A stretch of DNA of 64,000 bases from Combretum micranthum (GCA_024138025.1 JAMXBD010000023.1:2604001-2668000); one strand, 5' to 3'. Shown: positions 34,447 to 46,504, numbered from the stretch's first letter. The notes: a model not told the origin generated them from the letters alone. Numbers and translations: made by a program.

Positions 34447-35768
34447 CTCAAGATATACATTCAGAGCGCCATTTACGGTTCACAGTAATTTGGATTTCCT
34501 AGCTTTACAAGAGATAATGGAATCTATCAATTATAATGTATAATTTTGGAAGATTTATCTTTATTTTTTCATACCATTTGGTATTAATATTTTTTTAACT
34601 CATGTTCGTACCTTTACATCATCTTTTCATATTCATATCTTGTAGTACTGTAACGTTATAATTTCGAAAATCTTTTCTTTCACGTACGATTTTCTTATTA
34701 ATACCTTTCTTTTTAAATTGATATTGGTATTTTTTCAATATTAAATATTACATCTTTTATTTTCATACCTTTTAATACTATAGCGTGTCATAAAAAAATC
34801 TTATAATGTTGAAACAAAAAATTTTAGTTCATTTTGTAAATTATTACTATAATATTATGCATAAGTATGAATATAAAAAAAAATTATTGTATAAGTTCAT
34901 TTTAAGTAAATTCATTTTATAATTATAAGTTTTATTACCAGTGGCCTGTTGCGTGAGTTCTTAACTAGTTTATAGAAAAAGTAAAAGATTAGAAACCTCA
35001 AATCTTCAATAAAGACTATATGTCCTCTTTCCTTCTTTCTATTTTTGTCTATGGATGTATTATGTTTTATTGTTTATGATTTGTATCCTTATTGCGATCA
35101 TGAATTATGACTTTATTTGGGATACTAGATCGATAGATTTGTGATATGGTTATATTGAATATTTAAATTATTTTTTATTCAGTGAGCATGTATTATGATA
35201 CGAGGAATACATGTTAAATTTCTGTAACAAATCAACATCAGATTACAAGTAACACATGAGGTAATATGCATCGTATCGTTTAGAACATGCAATGATTAAT
35301 TAGCTAATTAATCTTTTCTAGGAATAAATAGATTTAGTTAACTAATTAGGGTAATTCATACAACAGAATGAGTTATGCTTAATTCTTTGAAAACTCATAT
35401 GGGAAATAAAAAATAATAATAATTTAGATTAGTCGAAATTCCAATTATCACGAGGTATATTTTAATATTATAATCTTCCAATTAATCTAAATTCCAATTT
35501 TTAGTTCATTAAATTTAATAAAATAAGTGTTGGTAGTGGGTCTGTTTGCTTCATCTTTTTCTTGTCATTTGGTATCTTGTTTTTATCATTTTCAAATCGT
35601 TGTATGTAAAGAAGTGAATATTGATGAAAAAGAAATATTTTTACTCAAAAACATATTAGATACAGATAAGAAAAAGATGCAGATCATACCCTTAATTTTA
35701 ATTAGGATAGACCTAGATTTTATTTATTTGTTCATTCAATTTTGCCGAGATATAAGTAGAACTAACAT
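34447..35768 (+). other. AT-rich DNA, partly the left half of an old LTR
   Basis: No gene recognised. Because the copia element at 35,769-42,390 splits an LTR whose 3' end is at 42,391-42,490, the nearest several hundred bases here are probably the left part of that LTR. Its start is not resolved. A frame at 35,527-35,787 runs into the copia LTR and is not supported. Confidence 0.4.
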
Positions 35769-36228
35769 TGTTAGAAATTTTCTATGATTTTCTTTGCCGC
35801 AGGATCTTTGAATGAAATTGCAATAATCAATTACAAGTAATTTGATACATACCGTTGTCCATTGCTTTTGATTTCCAGTCGAAAGAAGAAAATCCATCAC
35901 AATCTTTTTAACTTGTTGATTTCTCCTACCCTACCCTTTTTCTTTTAGATTTTTCTTTGATGGTGTAGAAAATTCTCTAATGGAAAAAGATACATTGTTT
36001 TCTTTTTCTCTAATGGAAAAGATACGTTGTTTTCCTTTTTTTCTAATGGAAAATATACGTTGTTTTCCTTTTTCCTTTTCTGTCTATTATATTTAATTAG
36101 GGAGAGAGGAAGGATTTTAAATCCTATGACTTAAAATTACTATTATGCCCAAATGACCATCATATTAGGCCTTTACATTAAGTCATACTCTAAGTCACAT
36201 GGACCACTAATGTTAAAATAATTTAACA
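35769..36228 (-). repeat. 3' LTR of the copia element
   Basis: It is 460 bp, longer than its partner because of an additional copy of a TCTAATGGAAAAGATACGTT unit of about 33 bp (three versus two) at 35,975-36,085. Otherwise it differs by a handful of substitutions. Confidence 0.95.
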
Positions 36229-36241
36229 ATCTCCCACTTGG
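36229..36241 (-). other. Polypurine tract of the copia element
   Basis: The minus strand reads CCAAGTGGGAGAT and then the LTR start, the usual copia plus-strand primer. Confidence 0.85.
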
Positions 36242-36597
36242 TCCATGTTACGACTTGATGATTCACTAACAATTAAGTGTGCACCATTTTATGCATCAAG
36301 TCATAATTCTTGATTGAATTAAAATGACTGAATCATGGCGGTCACACACCATTTAACGATGTGATTCCTTCCATGTATTACAAGTCATCATAATTCATGA
36401 TAACTTAATTGAGGAATATTAAAACCTTTAAATCATTATTCCAATTAGGCTACTAGTTATCTCATAGACAATAATTGTATACAACTCGATGTAGATAACT
36501 AATAAGCAAGCAAAACCACAACTTTAACTGAATTCACAAATGTCATAACAATATGAGCAATACAACCATATGTATATATATACATATACATCAAATA

Positions 36598-39515
36598 TCA
36601 AATCAATGAGGACCTATCTATAATGCCCATCCGTTCAACATGTCCAATAAATGTTTTTGGTGGCAAACCCTTAGTTAACGGATCCGCTATCATCAGGTCA
36701 GTACCGATATGCTCAATTGACACTCTTTGGTTTTGTACTTCTTCTTTAACAGACAAGTATTTCAAATCCATATGTTTCGCACCTTTAGAATACCTATCAT
36801 TCTTAGAAAAGAAAACAGCTGCAGAATTATCACAATAGATTCTTAACGGCTTAGCTATACTGTCGACTAATCCAAGCCTTAAGACAAAGTTCCGCAACCA
36901 CAATGCATGAATAGTGGCCTCAAAGCATGCCACAAATTCAGCCTCCATAGTGGAAGTAGCGATGACTGACTGCTTTCCACTCTTCCATGAAACTGCTCCT
37001 CCAGCCAACAGAAACATGTAACCAAATGTAGATTTCCTCGAGTCTACACATCCAGCATAATCTGAATCCGAATATCCTACTACTTCAAGATGATTTGATC
37101 TCCTATATGTAAGCATGTAGTCCTTGGTACCTTGTAAGTACCTAAGTACTTTCTTTGCAGCTTTCCAATGATCAAATCCTGGATTACTCTGATATCGGCC
37201 TAACATTCCTACAGCGAAACTTATGTCCGGCCGAGTGCATGTTTGTGCATACATCAAACTTCCAACCAGTGATGCATAGGGAATAGATTCCATTGATTTT
37301 CGTTCCAAGTCATTCTTTGGACATTGCAATTTACTGAACTTGTCCCCTTTCTGAATTGGAACTATTCCTGCAGAGCAATTTTCCATTCTAAATTTCTCTA
37401 ACACTTTATTGATATAGCCTTTCTGAGACAATCCTAACAATCCTTGTGATCTATCACGGAATATCTCTATTCCTATCACATAAGATGCCTCACCCATATC
37501 TTTCATTTCAAAAGTTTCAGAGAGAAATTTCTTTACATCATGTAACAAACCCATGTCATTAGCAGCTAAAAGAATATCATCGACATATAACAATATAATA
37601 AACTTGCTCCCACTGACCTTCATATAGATACACCGATCAACGGTATTCTCTACAAAACCATATGACGTAATGGTATTATTAAACTTAATATACCATTGTC
37701 GGGAAGCTTGTTTTAATCCATATATCGATTTCTGTAACTTACACACCAAATTTTCATGTCCTGTGGTTATAAAACCCTCAGGTTGGTCCATATAAACTTC
37801 CTCTTCTAAGTCACCATTCAAAAAGGCGGTCTTTACATCCATTTGGTGAAGCTCTAGATCATAATGAGCCACCAAAGCCATAATAATTCTTAAGGAGTCC
37901 TTCTTCGAAACTGGAGAGAAGGTCTCTTTATAGTCAATACCATCTTTCTGAGTATAACCTTTGGCAACAAGTCTGGCCTTGTATCTTTCGATGTTGCCTT
38001 TTGAGTCTCGCTTGGTCTTGAAGACCCATTTACAGCCAACTCGTTTTGATCCTTCAGGCAACTCTACTAACTCCCAGACTTGATTTACATCCATTGATTT
38101 CAACTCTTCCTTCATGGCATTGAACCACTTTTCAGAATCATTACATTCCATGGCTTGTCTAAATGAGACTGGATCTTTATCAATGCTTAAGTCAGATTCT
38201 TGCTCAAGTGAGTAAACCACATAATCATTCGATATAGCTGGTCTTTTCTGTCTTGTAGACCTCCGTAATGCCATTTCTTGTGGTATCACTTGTTCATTTG
38301 TGACTTGCACATTGTCACTTGGTTCATCTCTAATATGTTCACTTTGTGTGTCTCGAACATCAATTTGTTGTCTTAGCATGTTGCGTGACTGTGATGCAAC
38401 AAAAGGAACAACAACTTGAGTAGAAACACTGGGTGTAGGGGTCTCCTTTTGAAATTCTCTAATATCCACTTTTCGTGATTCCCCACTCCCACTGAATTGA
38501 CCATTTTCAATGAACCGAGCATTACCAGACTCAACTATTCTTGTACTATGGTTAGGACAATAAAATCTGTACCCCTTTGATTTTTCAGGATAGCCGATGA
38601 AGTAACCACTAATGGTTCTTGCATCAAGCTTCTTTTCATGTGGATTATATATCCTTATTTCTGCTGGACAACCCCAAACATGAAGATGCCTTAAGCTGGG
38701 TTTCCTACCTGTCCATAGTTCATAAGGAGTCTTAGGGACTGCCTTACTAGGAACCCTGTTCAGCAGATATGCAGCAGTTTTTAATGCATGCATCCATAAG
38801 GATAAAGGTACAGTGCTGTAATTTAACATACTCCTAACCATATCCATAAGTGTGCGATTCCGCCTTTCAGCCACACCGTTTTGTTGCGGTGTACCAGGCA
38901 TTGTATACTGTGCACATATGCCTCGACTTTCAAGGAATTTTGCAAATGGACCAGGACATTGTCCATTTTCATTGAATTTACCATAATATTCACCACCCCT
39001 GTCTGACCTCACTACTTTCACTTTTCTATCTAACTGCCTTTCAACTTCATTTACAAACACCTCTAGGATGTTCACTGATTGGGACTTTTCATGCAGTAGA
39101 TACAAATAGCAATATCGTGAGTAGTCATCAATAAATGTGATGAAATATTTCTCACCACCCCATGTTGGAATGTCAAAAGGACCACAAATATCAGTGTGTA
39201 TCAATTCAAGAAGTTCATTACTTCTTGTGGCAGGATTCTTTGATATGTGTCTAGTTTGCTTACCTTTTATGCAATCAACACATATATCCCAGTCAGTAAA
39301 ATCCAATTGAGGTAAGATTTCACCTTTCACCAACCTCAATACCCTTTCTTTGGATATATGACCTAATCTTTGATGCCATAAGAAAGCAGAACTATCATTA
39401 TGTGCATTACGTTTGTTACCTATACTATGCTCAACAAGAAACAGAGATTCAGCATACATAACATCAAGATTAAAACGATATAAATTATCAACTAAAGTAC
39501 CAGATCCATAATAGT
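36598..39515 (-). CDS. Copia integrase-RT-RNase H open frame
   Basis: The 953-codon frame (36,598-39,459) begins at an internal Met. Its upstream codons continue to about 39,515, where a one-base shift breaks the link to protease. Rough order: zinc-binding [12 protein letters not shown]...CVDC with GKQT (residues 28-70), integrase core with [24 protein letters not shown] and [15 protein letters not shown] (90-210), RT with [27 protein letters not shown] and catalytic YVDDILLA (470-640), then RNase H with [20 protein letters not shown] and YCDNSAA (790-925). All key residues I checked are present. The product copies element RNA and inserts the DNA. Lineage within copia is not resolved. Confidence 0.93.
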
Positions 39516-39980
39516 ACGAATGTTATACAATGAAAATACACCGTTTCCAATCTTAAAGTTAAATCCTACTTCATCCAACTTTGCAACAGAAACTAAATTT
39601 CTAGTACATTCAGGAACATAGAGACACTTTTCTAGATCCAGGTAACACCCGGTATCCAAAATCAATCTGTACGTCCCGATTCCTTCTATTCGTGCCTTCA
39701 TTCTGTTCCCCATATAAAGGAACTGTTCAGTTCCTCTTATGGGCTGGATCGAAAGGAATCCCTGCATAATATGTGACACATGAATAGTAGCTCCAGAGTC
39801 TAACCACCAAGTGTTATTAGGCACTTCAATAATGTTTGATTCAAAACATACTGATATACAGTACATACCTTTCTTTTCGAACCAAGCCTTTCTTTTTGGA
39901 CAATCTTTCTTGAAGTGACCAATCTTCTTGCAGAAAAAACACTTCTGATCCTTATGGATCTGACCTCCACTAACTTTCAT
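39492..39980 (-). pseudogene. Copia zinc knuckle and protease
   Basis: CFFCKKIGHFKKDC is an intact CCHC knuckle, the end of gag in function, followed by TWWLDSGATIHVS, the copia aspartic-protease active site, and LDLEKCLYVPECTRNLVSV. The frame is shifted by one base relative to gag at about 39,980 and to integrase at about 39,515. The open frame's Met is therefore not a natural start. Confidence 0.88.
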
Positions 39981-40705
39981 AGAGGCTTGTTCTTCTTCTT
40001 ATTCTTCTTATATGGTTTAGACTTGCTACTACCAGCATCATTATGAACAGTGAGATGAACAGAGTGATCCTTCATCTTCTTTAATCTCCCTTCTTCCTGA
40101 ACTAGCATGGCCTTAATTTCCTGAAGGTTCCATTTTTCTTTAATGGTGTTGTAATTCACCTGGAATTGACCAAACTCAGGAGGAAGCGAGTTGATGATGA
40201 ATTGAACCAAAAAGGACTCACTCACATCCATACCCATTGACTTCAGTTTTGCTGCTAGATTAGCCATACTTGTCACATGATCATGAATGGGTCGTGACCA
40301 ATCAAATTTCTTGGTCGTCAACTCACTCATGAGGTTCCCCACAATAGACTTGTCAGCTATATCTGATTGTGAGTACTCTTTAATTTTCATCATAAATTCC
40401 CTTGCATTTTCGGTTTTAGGCATTGACGGCTTAACATTTTCAGCTATCGTCATTCGCATCAAGTTCAAACTCAGCCTATTAGACCGTTCCCAAGCCTCAT
40501 AAAGAGACTTATCAGATTCAGTACTAGTCTCAGTTATGGCTGCAGGCTTTTCATTTGAAATAATTGCTAAGTCCAAATCCAAAATACCCAGTTGAAACTG
40601 GATCTGTTCGGACCATTCTGCATAGTTCAGCCCATTGAACTTGATCATTCCATTGCCCAAAGCGAATAAATTACTAGAAGCTGCAAACATAATCCAAATG
40701 TACAC
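39977..40705 (-). CDS. Copia gag
   Basis: The 242-codon frame includes FNGLNYAEWSEQIQFQLG (the DUF4219/UBN2-like gag start) and AKLKSMGMDVSESFLVQFII, SLPPEFGQFQVNY, typical copia capsid motifs. It ends in a Lys-rich stretch where the zinc knuckle should follow in frame, but a one-base shift ends it at 39,977. The start at 40,705 (MYIWIM) or the internal MIKF are both possible. Confidence 0.85.
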   Translation of the reverse strand: MYIWIMFAASSNLFALGNGMIKFNGLNYAEWSEQIQFQLGILDLDLAIISNEKPAAITETSTESDKSLYEAWERSNRLSLNLMRMTIAENVKPSMPKTENAREFMMKIKEYSQSDIADKSIVGNLMSELTTKKFDWSRPIHDHVTSMANLAAKLKSMGMDVSESFLVQFIINSLPPEFGQFQVNYNTIKEKWNLQEIKAMLVQEEGRLKKMKDHSVHLTVHNDAGSSKSKPYKKNKKKNKPL

Positions 40706-41949
40706 ATTAATGCTTTGATTTAACTTAAATGGATTCAGTAAATGTAAACTTTAACTATGTATTTAAGGTCACCTTTGGGTGATACCTTAATGCATAACTT
40801 TTAATCAATAATGATGCTTGGATAAATATACTTTGATAGATCAATCAATCATACTTAAGTGAATATGTATGTTATCTTTGGATATACAATCATATTCACC
40901 CATATCAATGAATCACTTTTAGTATCATTAATTATAGGCAATGATCCATCTTTGGATGATCTCCTAGCATTATAATTGATGATCACAATTGTTCATTTCA
41001 AACCTTTATATCATTTACTAGCATCACATGAACATGAACAATTGATAAAATAAAATTTTAATGTTTAAATTCTTTCAAGCTAGGCCACTTTGGTGACTAA
41101 CAAGCTTTCATTACAATAAACATTGCTTTACACTAATATGATTTTAACAAAATCAAACTTTTCAATCATTAAAATCTCAATAATGCGGAAGATATGTCAG
41201 GAATATATGACATATATGCAAAATAAAATAAAATAAAATAAAAAAAATTTTCGGACATTCAACATCGGATAAACGCTGGCGAATATCCTTTCAATGCTGG
41301 CAGCATTGACACCAGCATTAAGAAAAAGGATTCTGTTTTCCGAAGAAATATCAATTTCCGTTTCCTTTAGGTTGAATTGCGTCCAGGAAAACATCAATTC
41401 AAAATGCTTCCTTTTGTCTTTTCTGTTCCGAAAATATTAATTTCCAGAAAATCTAAGAAAATCCGTTTTCAATTCTTTCGTAAATTCCAAAACGTAGGAA
41501 TGAATTTCCAGTTTCCGTCCGTTTTCAATTCTTTCGAAAATCCATGTCAAATTTTCGTTTTTTTTTCGAAAATATCAATTTTCAGAAAACGTTCCATAAA
41601 ATCCGTTTTCAATGTTCAGTTTCTAAAAACTCCAGTTTCCGAAATCTCCAAAACTTCGAGGAAGATTTCCAGTTTCCGAATTCTGCCTTTTCCGTTGTCC
41701 AAACCGAGTTTCCGAAAATCTAATTTTTTCTTTAATTTCTGTTTGAATGGCAAGAAATGACGATTCGTCTATTCCGTTTGATTATTCGTGGATCATACGG
41801 AAAAAGACGATTCCGTTTTCATGAAAACAAAAAAAAAATGCTATTCCGAAGAATAAAGCCAAACTGGAAACACGTTGACAAAACTAGAATACAATTATAC
41901 GAACAATATAATTACGATTCAGACAACAAATCAAGCAATATTCATACCC
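40706..41949 (-). other. 5' leader of the copia element
   Basis: Non-coding, about 1.2 kb. The part at 41,380-41,830 has loose repeats of TTTCCGAAAA and CCGTTTTCAATTCTTTCG. Open frames there (41,377-41,969) on the other strand reflect this low-complexity repeat. Confidence 0.7.
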
Positions 41950-41963
41950 GCTCTGATACTAAT
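41950..41963 (-). other. Primer-binding site, Met-tRNA type
   Basis: GCTCTGATACTA on the plus strand is the reverse complement of the TGGTATCAGAGC-type site (one base differs), two bases from the 5' LTR. Confidence 0.85.
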
Positions 41964-42390
41964 TGTTAGAAATTTTCTATGATTTTCTTTGCCGCAGGAT
42001 CTTTGAATGAAATTGCAATAATCAATTACAAGTAATTTGATACATACCGTTGTCCATTGCTTTTGATTTCCAATCGAAAGAAGAAAATCCGTCACAATCT
42101 TTTTGTCTTGTTGATTTCTCCTACTCTACTCTTTTTCTTTTAGATTTTTCTTTGATGGTGTAGAAAATTCTCTAATGAAAAAGATACGTTGTTTTCTTTT
42201 TCTCTAATGGAAAAGATACGTTGTTTTCCTTTTTCCTTTTCTGTCTATTATATTTAATTAGGGAGAGAGGAAGGATTTTAAATCCTATGACTTAAAAAAT
42301 TACTATTATGCCCAAATGACCATCATATTAGGCCTTTACATTAATCATACTCTAAGTCACATGGACCACTAATGTTAAAATAATTTAACA
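41964..42390 (-). repeat. 5' LTR of the copia element
   Basis: It is 427 bp, with TGTTAGAAATTTTC...TTAACA ends and AACAT outside. It carries two copies of the 33-bp repeat that its partner has three of. Confidence 0.95.
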
Positions 42391-42490
42391 AACATAATTA
42401 AAAGTCAATCCCAATCCCTGTGGGTTCAATCTAAATCAACTTATTTGTTATTGCATAAACGACCTAATACACTTGCTATTATCATATACT
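42391..42490 (+). repeat. 3' end of an older LTR split by the copia element
   Basis: Right after the copia element comes AAAAGTCAATCCCAATCCCTGTGGG (within it CCCAATCCCTGTGGGTTCAA) and a CACTTGCTATTA tail. This is the terminal signature of plant gypsy LTRs. The rest of that LTR should lie left of 35,769. Confidence 0.5.
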
Positions 42491-42955
42491 CTTTGATTTA
42501 TAATAATAGTAACACTTTTCATTTAAAGATTTGCTCTATAAGAAGCTGCATAGGACAAACAAATATACATGACTAAAGACGAAAGAAGAGGAAGAATTAT
42601 TAAATGACTATATTAAAAGAAAGTGTTTATTTCATTTCACTATATTACTTTATAAGAGAAAAATTCAATGGTATTCTCCGAAGGGATTTGCTCATTTACA
42701 AGCTGTATGAGAGTGTTTGAGAAAAGATACAGGTTTCAAGGGCCTATTCATTATTTTAGCTTAAATTTCTTTGTATCGAACTGCTACTTCAATGAATGCA
42801 CATGCAATGATGATAAGTTAAGTTTTAAATTGTCTTCTATTCTATTGAATCACTTTGGGCCATGTAAATTACAAGAGGACCTTTAGAATCAATTTCTTTT
42901 TTCATATAATGTACACATCTACTCCAGCCCTTTAGACCTCTATAATGCTTTGCAC
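42491..42955. other. Unassigned DNA
   Basis: No recognised gene; a 72-codon frame at 42,668-42,886 has no motif. It may belong to the LINE remnant to the right. Confidence 0.4.
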
Positions 42956-43865
42956 CTATCAATATGGATGATCAGATTATATACTAACTGAATAATAAAT
43001 GGTTATGGTCATCTCATTTAAGTCCAAATTGTAAAATGTTTATGAGGAAGGTTTGTCACATGTCCTTCCCTTAGGTAATAGATTCAATAGAATTTTTCAA
43101 ATTGATTATAAATGTTCAAGATGTTACTTACAAGAGAAAGGTGCTTCCATGCTCTAAGGGATTGTCTCAAGATCTGAGGTATTTAAATTGAATTGGAGAT
43201 AATAGAACGTGTTTTAACAAAATACTCTTTTTTGTATTTATATGATTCGATTAAGCACCATGTAGCACCTTGTTTGGTTTTGCTTTATGGTTGCTTTGGA
43301 CTGATTGAAACAATTACATCCATGACAAGCATGGTTCCTCATTTCCTTTACTTTGATAGATCAAAAGATTGGCCAATGAACATCGAGCCTATGACAAAAA
43401 ATCAAAAACCACTTCTATCATAACTTCATATTATGTTCACTAGATCCCTCCATCAACTAGATTTGTAATATAAATACAGATGCTTCCTTTATATCGTCCG
43501 GATTACCCACTATTGCTGCAATCTTTGGCCTTCAAATCGATGAAGCAGTGTCAATTAAGAATATTGAATTGGCTAGTGATTCTTTATGTCTAATTCAGTC
43601 ATTAACTATGATTGTTGCAAACAAATTGTAAGTTGAATCTTGCAAATTTTCCATTAATCTGCAGGCGAAGCTGCTGAGACGTGAGCAGTACAAAGCCGCA
43701 CACTACCTGAGAAAATCCAATTTTGTTGCAAATAAATTGGTCAACATGATGCACGGCCAGGAGTTTAAATCAAGGGTTGCTTTTGTATTTCCTGATTTTG
43801 TTCTGCCGTTGGGATCAGCACGGGTCAAGAAAGATATCCGGGGTCTTACGTTAATAGTCAGCCAA
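42956..43865 (+). pseudogene. LINE C-terminal (RNase H) fragment
   Basis: Two parts are readable. Near 43,000-43,180 is LWSSHLSPNCKMFMRKVCH, KCSRCYLQEKGASML, like the RVT zinc-knuckle region. From 43,460 INTDASFISSGLPTIAAIF and LASDSLCLIQSL, then HYLRKSNFVANKLVNMM, match the RNase H domain (RVT_3) found at the end of plant LINE ORF2 and of some host reverse-transcriptase-like proteins. Many stops are present. This is separate from the LINE piece at 22,935-23,345. Confidence 0.6.
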
Positions 43866-44309
43866 GTAACTTAACTTTTCCTATTTTTGGTGGTTACTGA
43901 TGTATATATCCCCCTGCAAAACTTAACAAGGGTTATATTGGACATAATAATGTCCTTAATTATATCCTAATGCAATATTATTCCAAGTGGGGAAAAAAAA
44001 AAGGTGGGGCTTATAGGACTTGAAATATGTTCTTACTGAGGGCTCATACCTTCCTCTCTCTTTTCTTTTAACCAAACTGAAGGCTTGGCAAAACAAAATC
44101 CACAACAAGTTATTCCATCCACCAGAAAAGGTTTTGTTTAGTTTTGACATTTGGTGGCAATTTGACTCTCAAAAAGAAGAACACGAAACTCTCAAGGAAT
44201 GATATTGCCTTTAATAATCTCATCAAACTAAAAGCAAATTAATATTGGATAATCGTACAAAAAGAAATATTAACAGGAGAATTCAAACACTACTTTTGAA
44301 ATACCAACC
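43866..44309. other. Unassigned DNA
   Basis: No motif seen; the two short overlapping frames at 43,956-44,202 are likely chance. Confidence 0.45.
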
Positions 44310-45500
44310 CTTTTCTTTTTCTTTTTGTCTGATTGGGCAAACTATTCATGTATCTACTAAAACTCTTGGATTGTGATCACATTAATGATTCATTACCAAT
44401 TAATTGTTTGACATGTTGTTAAAATGTGTGTTGTATCTACTAAAATTGTTTGACTGTGGTATACTTTTAAATTCTATTATATATTACCAACTTTTCATCT
44501 GATTTGATAAAATAGTTGTAAATCTACCAAACTTCTTTAACCTTAATAAATATTATCTATCATCAATTTTTCATCTAATTCAATGAAATTATACAATTGG
44601 AGATAAAATCATAGCTAACCGTCAAATTTATCATCAATAGCAATTTTTCATTTGATTTGATAAAATATTTGTATATATATGTAAGCTTCTCTAACTTATC
44701 CAAGTCATAATTAATATTACCAACTTTTCATTTAACTTGATAAATTGTTCTTTATCAAGTAAAATCGTCTATTTGTGATAAACTGTCTAACTTTTCATCC
44801 AATTTAGTAAAATAGTTCTTAACCTAAGACTTCTCTCATCATATCAATATAATATTTTAGGAAGATAGCAAATTCGGTGCCTAAGCCTTGAAAAACAAAT
44901 TTAAATCCATTTGTTACTTAAAATTTAAAATGACGAATTGAAAACCAAATTAAAGTTTTCGCAGCAATTTTTACTACCCCCACCGAAATCTTTTGCTCTA
45001 TTCTATAATGTATATATAAAAGGCAGCCTAAAGGTATTAGGCATATTAAGAAAAATCCACCGATGCTGTCTTTTTAACATCTGCAAACAAAGCAAACAAT
45101 AACCACAGAAAAATTTGATTAGATATTAAATCGATCACATCAAAATCTATGGATTTTCATGGTCAAATACCAAATTTGACATTTATCCTAAAATTTATGA
45201 GCAATTACCCACTTTTCTTTTAGATTGGTAGGATTATCCTATATCTAGTTTAATCGTCTACTTGTACCAAACTACTAAATCTATCATTAATACCAACTCC
45301 TTTTTTTTTTCCTCCGTCTAATTTTGTAAAATGGATATATATACAAGCTAACATTCTTTAATTGTAACAAATATTAAACTTCTGATTTTATACCAAGTTT
45401 TCATCTAATTTGGGGAAGCTTTTATATCTAGTAATATCGTTTGATTATGGTAAATTTTTAAATTTATCATATGTTATCAACTTTTTATCGGATATGATAA
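44310..45500. repeat. Degenerate tandem repeat field of about 85-95 bp units
   Basis: The phrase ACCAACTTTTCATCTGATTT and ATAAAATAGTTGTAAATCTA, followed by a CTACTAAAATNGTTTGATTGTGGTA-like part, recurs with variations near 44,310, 44,395, 44,485, 44,570, 44,640, 44,715, 44,800, 45,205, 45,290, 45,400 and 45,480. The units are strongly diverged, so it is an old array or a string of related insertions. Confidence 0.6.
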
Positions 45501-45895
45501 AAGTATTCTACTTTTGGTAAAAGCTTTTGCTAGTGGAATACTTTTAGAATGGCCGTAACAACATCAGTCATGACTCAAAACTTAAGTCAATAAATCTCCA
45601 AACTTCTACTTTACCAAATATTCAACTGTTTTTGCTCTTTGCTAGGTTAAAAAGCTGCAATTCAACATCCAAAGCTGCCAAAAAAACCACCTCACCCACC
45701 AACCAATATTCATCCCCACAAATCCAAATCTAAATCTAAATCTTGATTGCATAACTAGAAATTAATTAGTACCATCCAACCACTTCTCCAAAACAATCAA
45801 TACAAAATATACCAATAATTATGATTAATCAATGATACAAACTAACTGAATACCAATTTTTTTTGGGGGTCGGATAACAAACTAATAATAATCAA
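45501..45895. other. Downstream region of the host gene
   Basis: Non-coding DNA after the stop of the minus-strand membrane-protein gene. The likely 3' UTR lies in the first 200 bases below 45,896; no clear polyadenylation signal stands out from the AT-rich background. Confidence 0.4.
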
Positions 45896-46504
45896 TCAGA
45901 AACAAAGAATGACAACTGAAGAAGACACCATAAACCCATAAATCAATATCAAGAACCCAAAATGCAAAGCCCAATTCCTCTTAAACTTACCCAAGTAACT
46001 CTCAGGTGGTTCTTGATACTGGATCTCAAACTCACCACCATCATAGTCCTCCTCATAACCACCATGTCCGTGCAAATCTCTATTGTTATTGCTATTATTC
46101 CCACTAATCCTCATCATCCTCATCTTCATCTCCCTCAGCTTCTCAGTGGCCAACCCTAGGGTCAACTTATGACACCTCCTCTGATACTTGAACCCATTAA
46201 TGCATCTCAAGGTCTGAGCGACTGAGACATAGAAAATGAGGTGGGAGAGGGAGAGAAAAGAGATGGGTATCCAGCAGTGTCGGCATTGGAGGCGTGTGGA
46301 CTGTGATTGGGATAAGAATACCAGGGCTAGGAAGATGAAGAAGAGCTGGAAAAGCTTGTGGAGCTTCTTCTTTTGGAGATCTATGGAGCGTTTCTTTTCT
46401 AGGGTTTTCTCGAAGTGGAGTTGGATGATGGTGTTGAGGGCTTGGAGGGCTGTTTCTTTGGGTATTGGAGGTGAGTGTTGCTGGGTATTATCGTAGTCCG
46501 CCAT
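45896..46504 (-). CDS. Plant multi-pass membrane protein of unknown function (202 aa)
   Basis: A single uninterrupted frame from MADYDNTQQHSP to SSSVVILCF. The start is supported by an in-frame TAG 12 bases upstream and a plant-like context (AACAACAATGGC). The N-terminus is soluble with an amphipathic stretch (ALNTIIQLHFEKTLEKKRSI); membrane segments are about residues 50-67 (KLFQLFFIFLALVFLSQS), 77-100 (CWIPISFLSLSHLIFYVSV) and 178-202 (LHFGFLILIYGFMVSSSVV). Between them is a basic and CxxC-containing loop (LQCRHC), FKYQRRCHKLTLGLATEKL, and a Gly/Asn/Asp-rich linker. I recall similar uncharacterised proteins in other plants but cannot name one. Codon use and integrity contrast with the surrounding decayed elements. 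No intron is seen. Confidence 0.8.
   Translation of the reverse strand: MADYDNTQQHSPPIPKETALQALNTIIQLHFEKTLEKKRSIDLQKKKLHKLFQLFFIFLALVFLSQSQSTRLQCRHCWIPISFLSLSHLIFYVSVAQTLRCINGFKYQRRCHKLTLGLATEKLREMKMRMMRISGNNSNNNRDLHGHGGYEEDYDGGEFEIQYQEPPESYLGKFKRNWALHFGFLILIYGFMVSSSVVILCF

Larger units (their letters stand above)
35769..42390 (-). mobile_element. Ty1/copia retrotransposon, nearly complete and young
   Basis: LTRs at 35,769-36,228 and 41,964-42,390 begin TGTTAGAAATTTTC and end TTAACA, with AACAT directly outside both ends. The internal part has a primer-binding site, gag, zinc knuckle, protease, integrase, RT, RNase H and polypurine tract in copia order on the minus strand. The integrase-RT-RNase H frame is open for 953 codons. 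Two one-base shifts (near 39,980 and 39,515) separate gag, protease and pol, so this copy is probably non-autonomous but recent. Confidence 0.95.

Noticed and set aside
41377..41969. Phe/Ser-rich frames on the plus strand in the copia leader
   Set aside because: Produced by TTTCCGAAAA-type repeats in a non-coding leader, on the strand opposite to the element.
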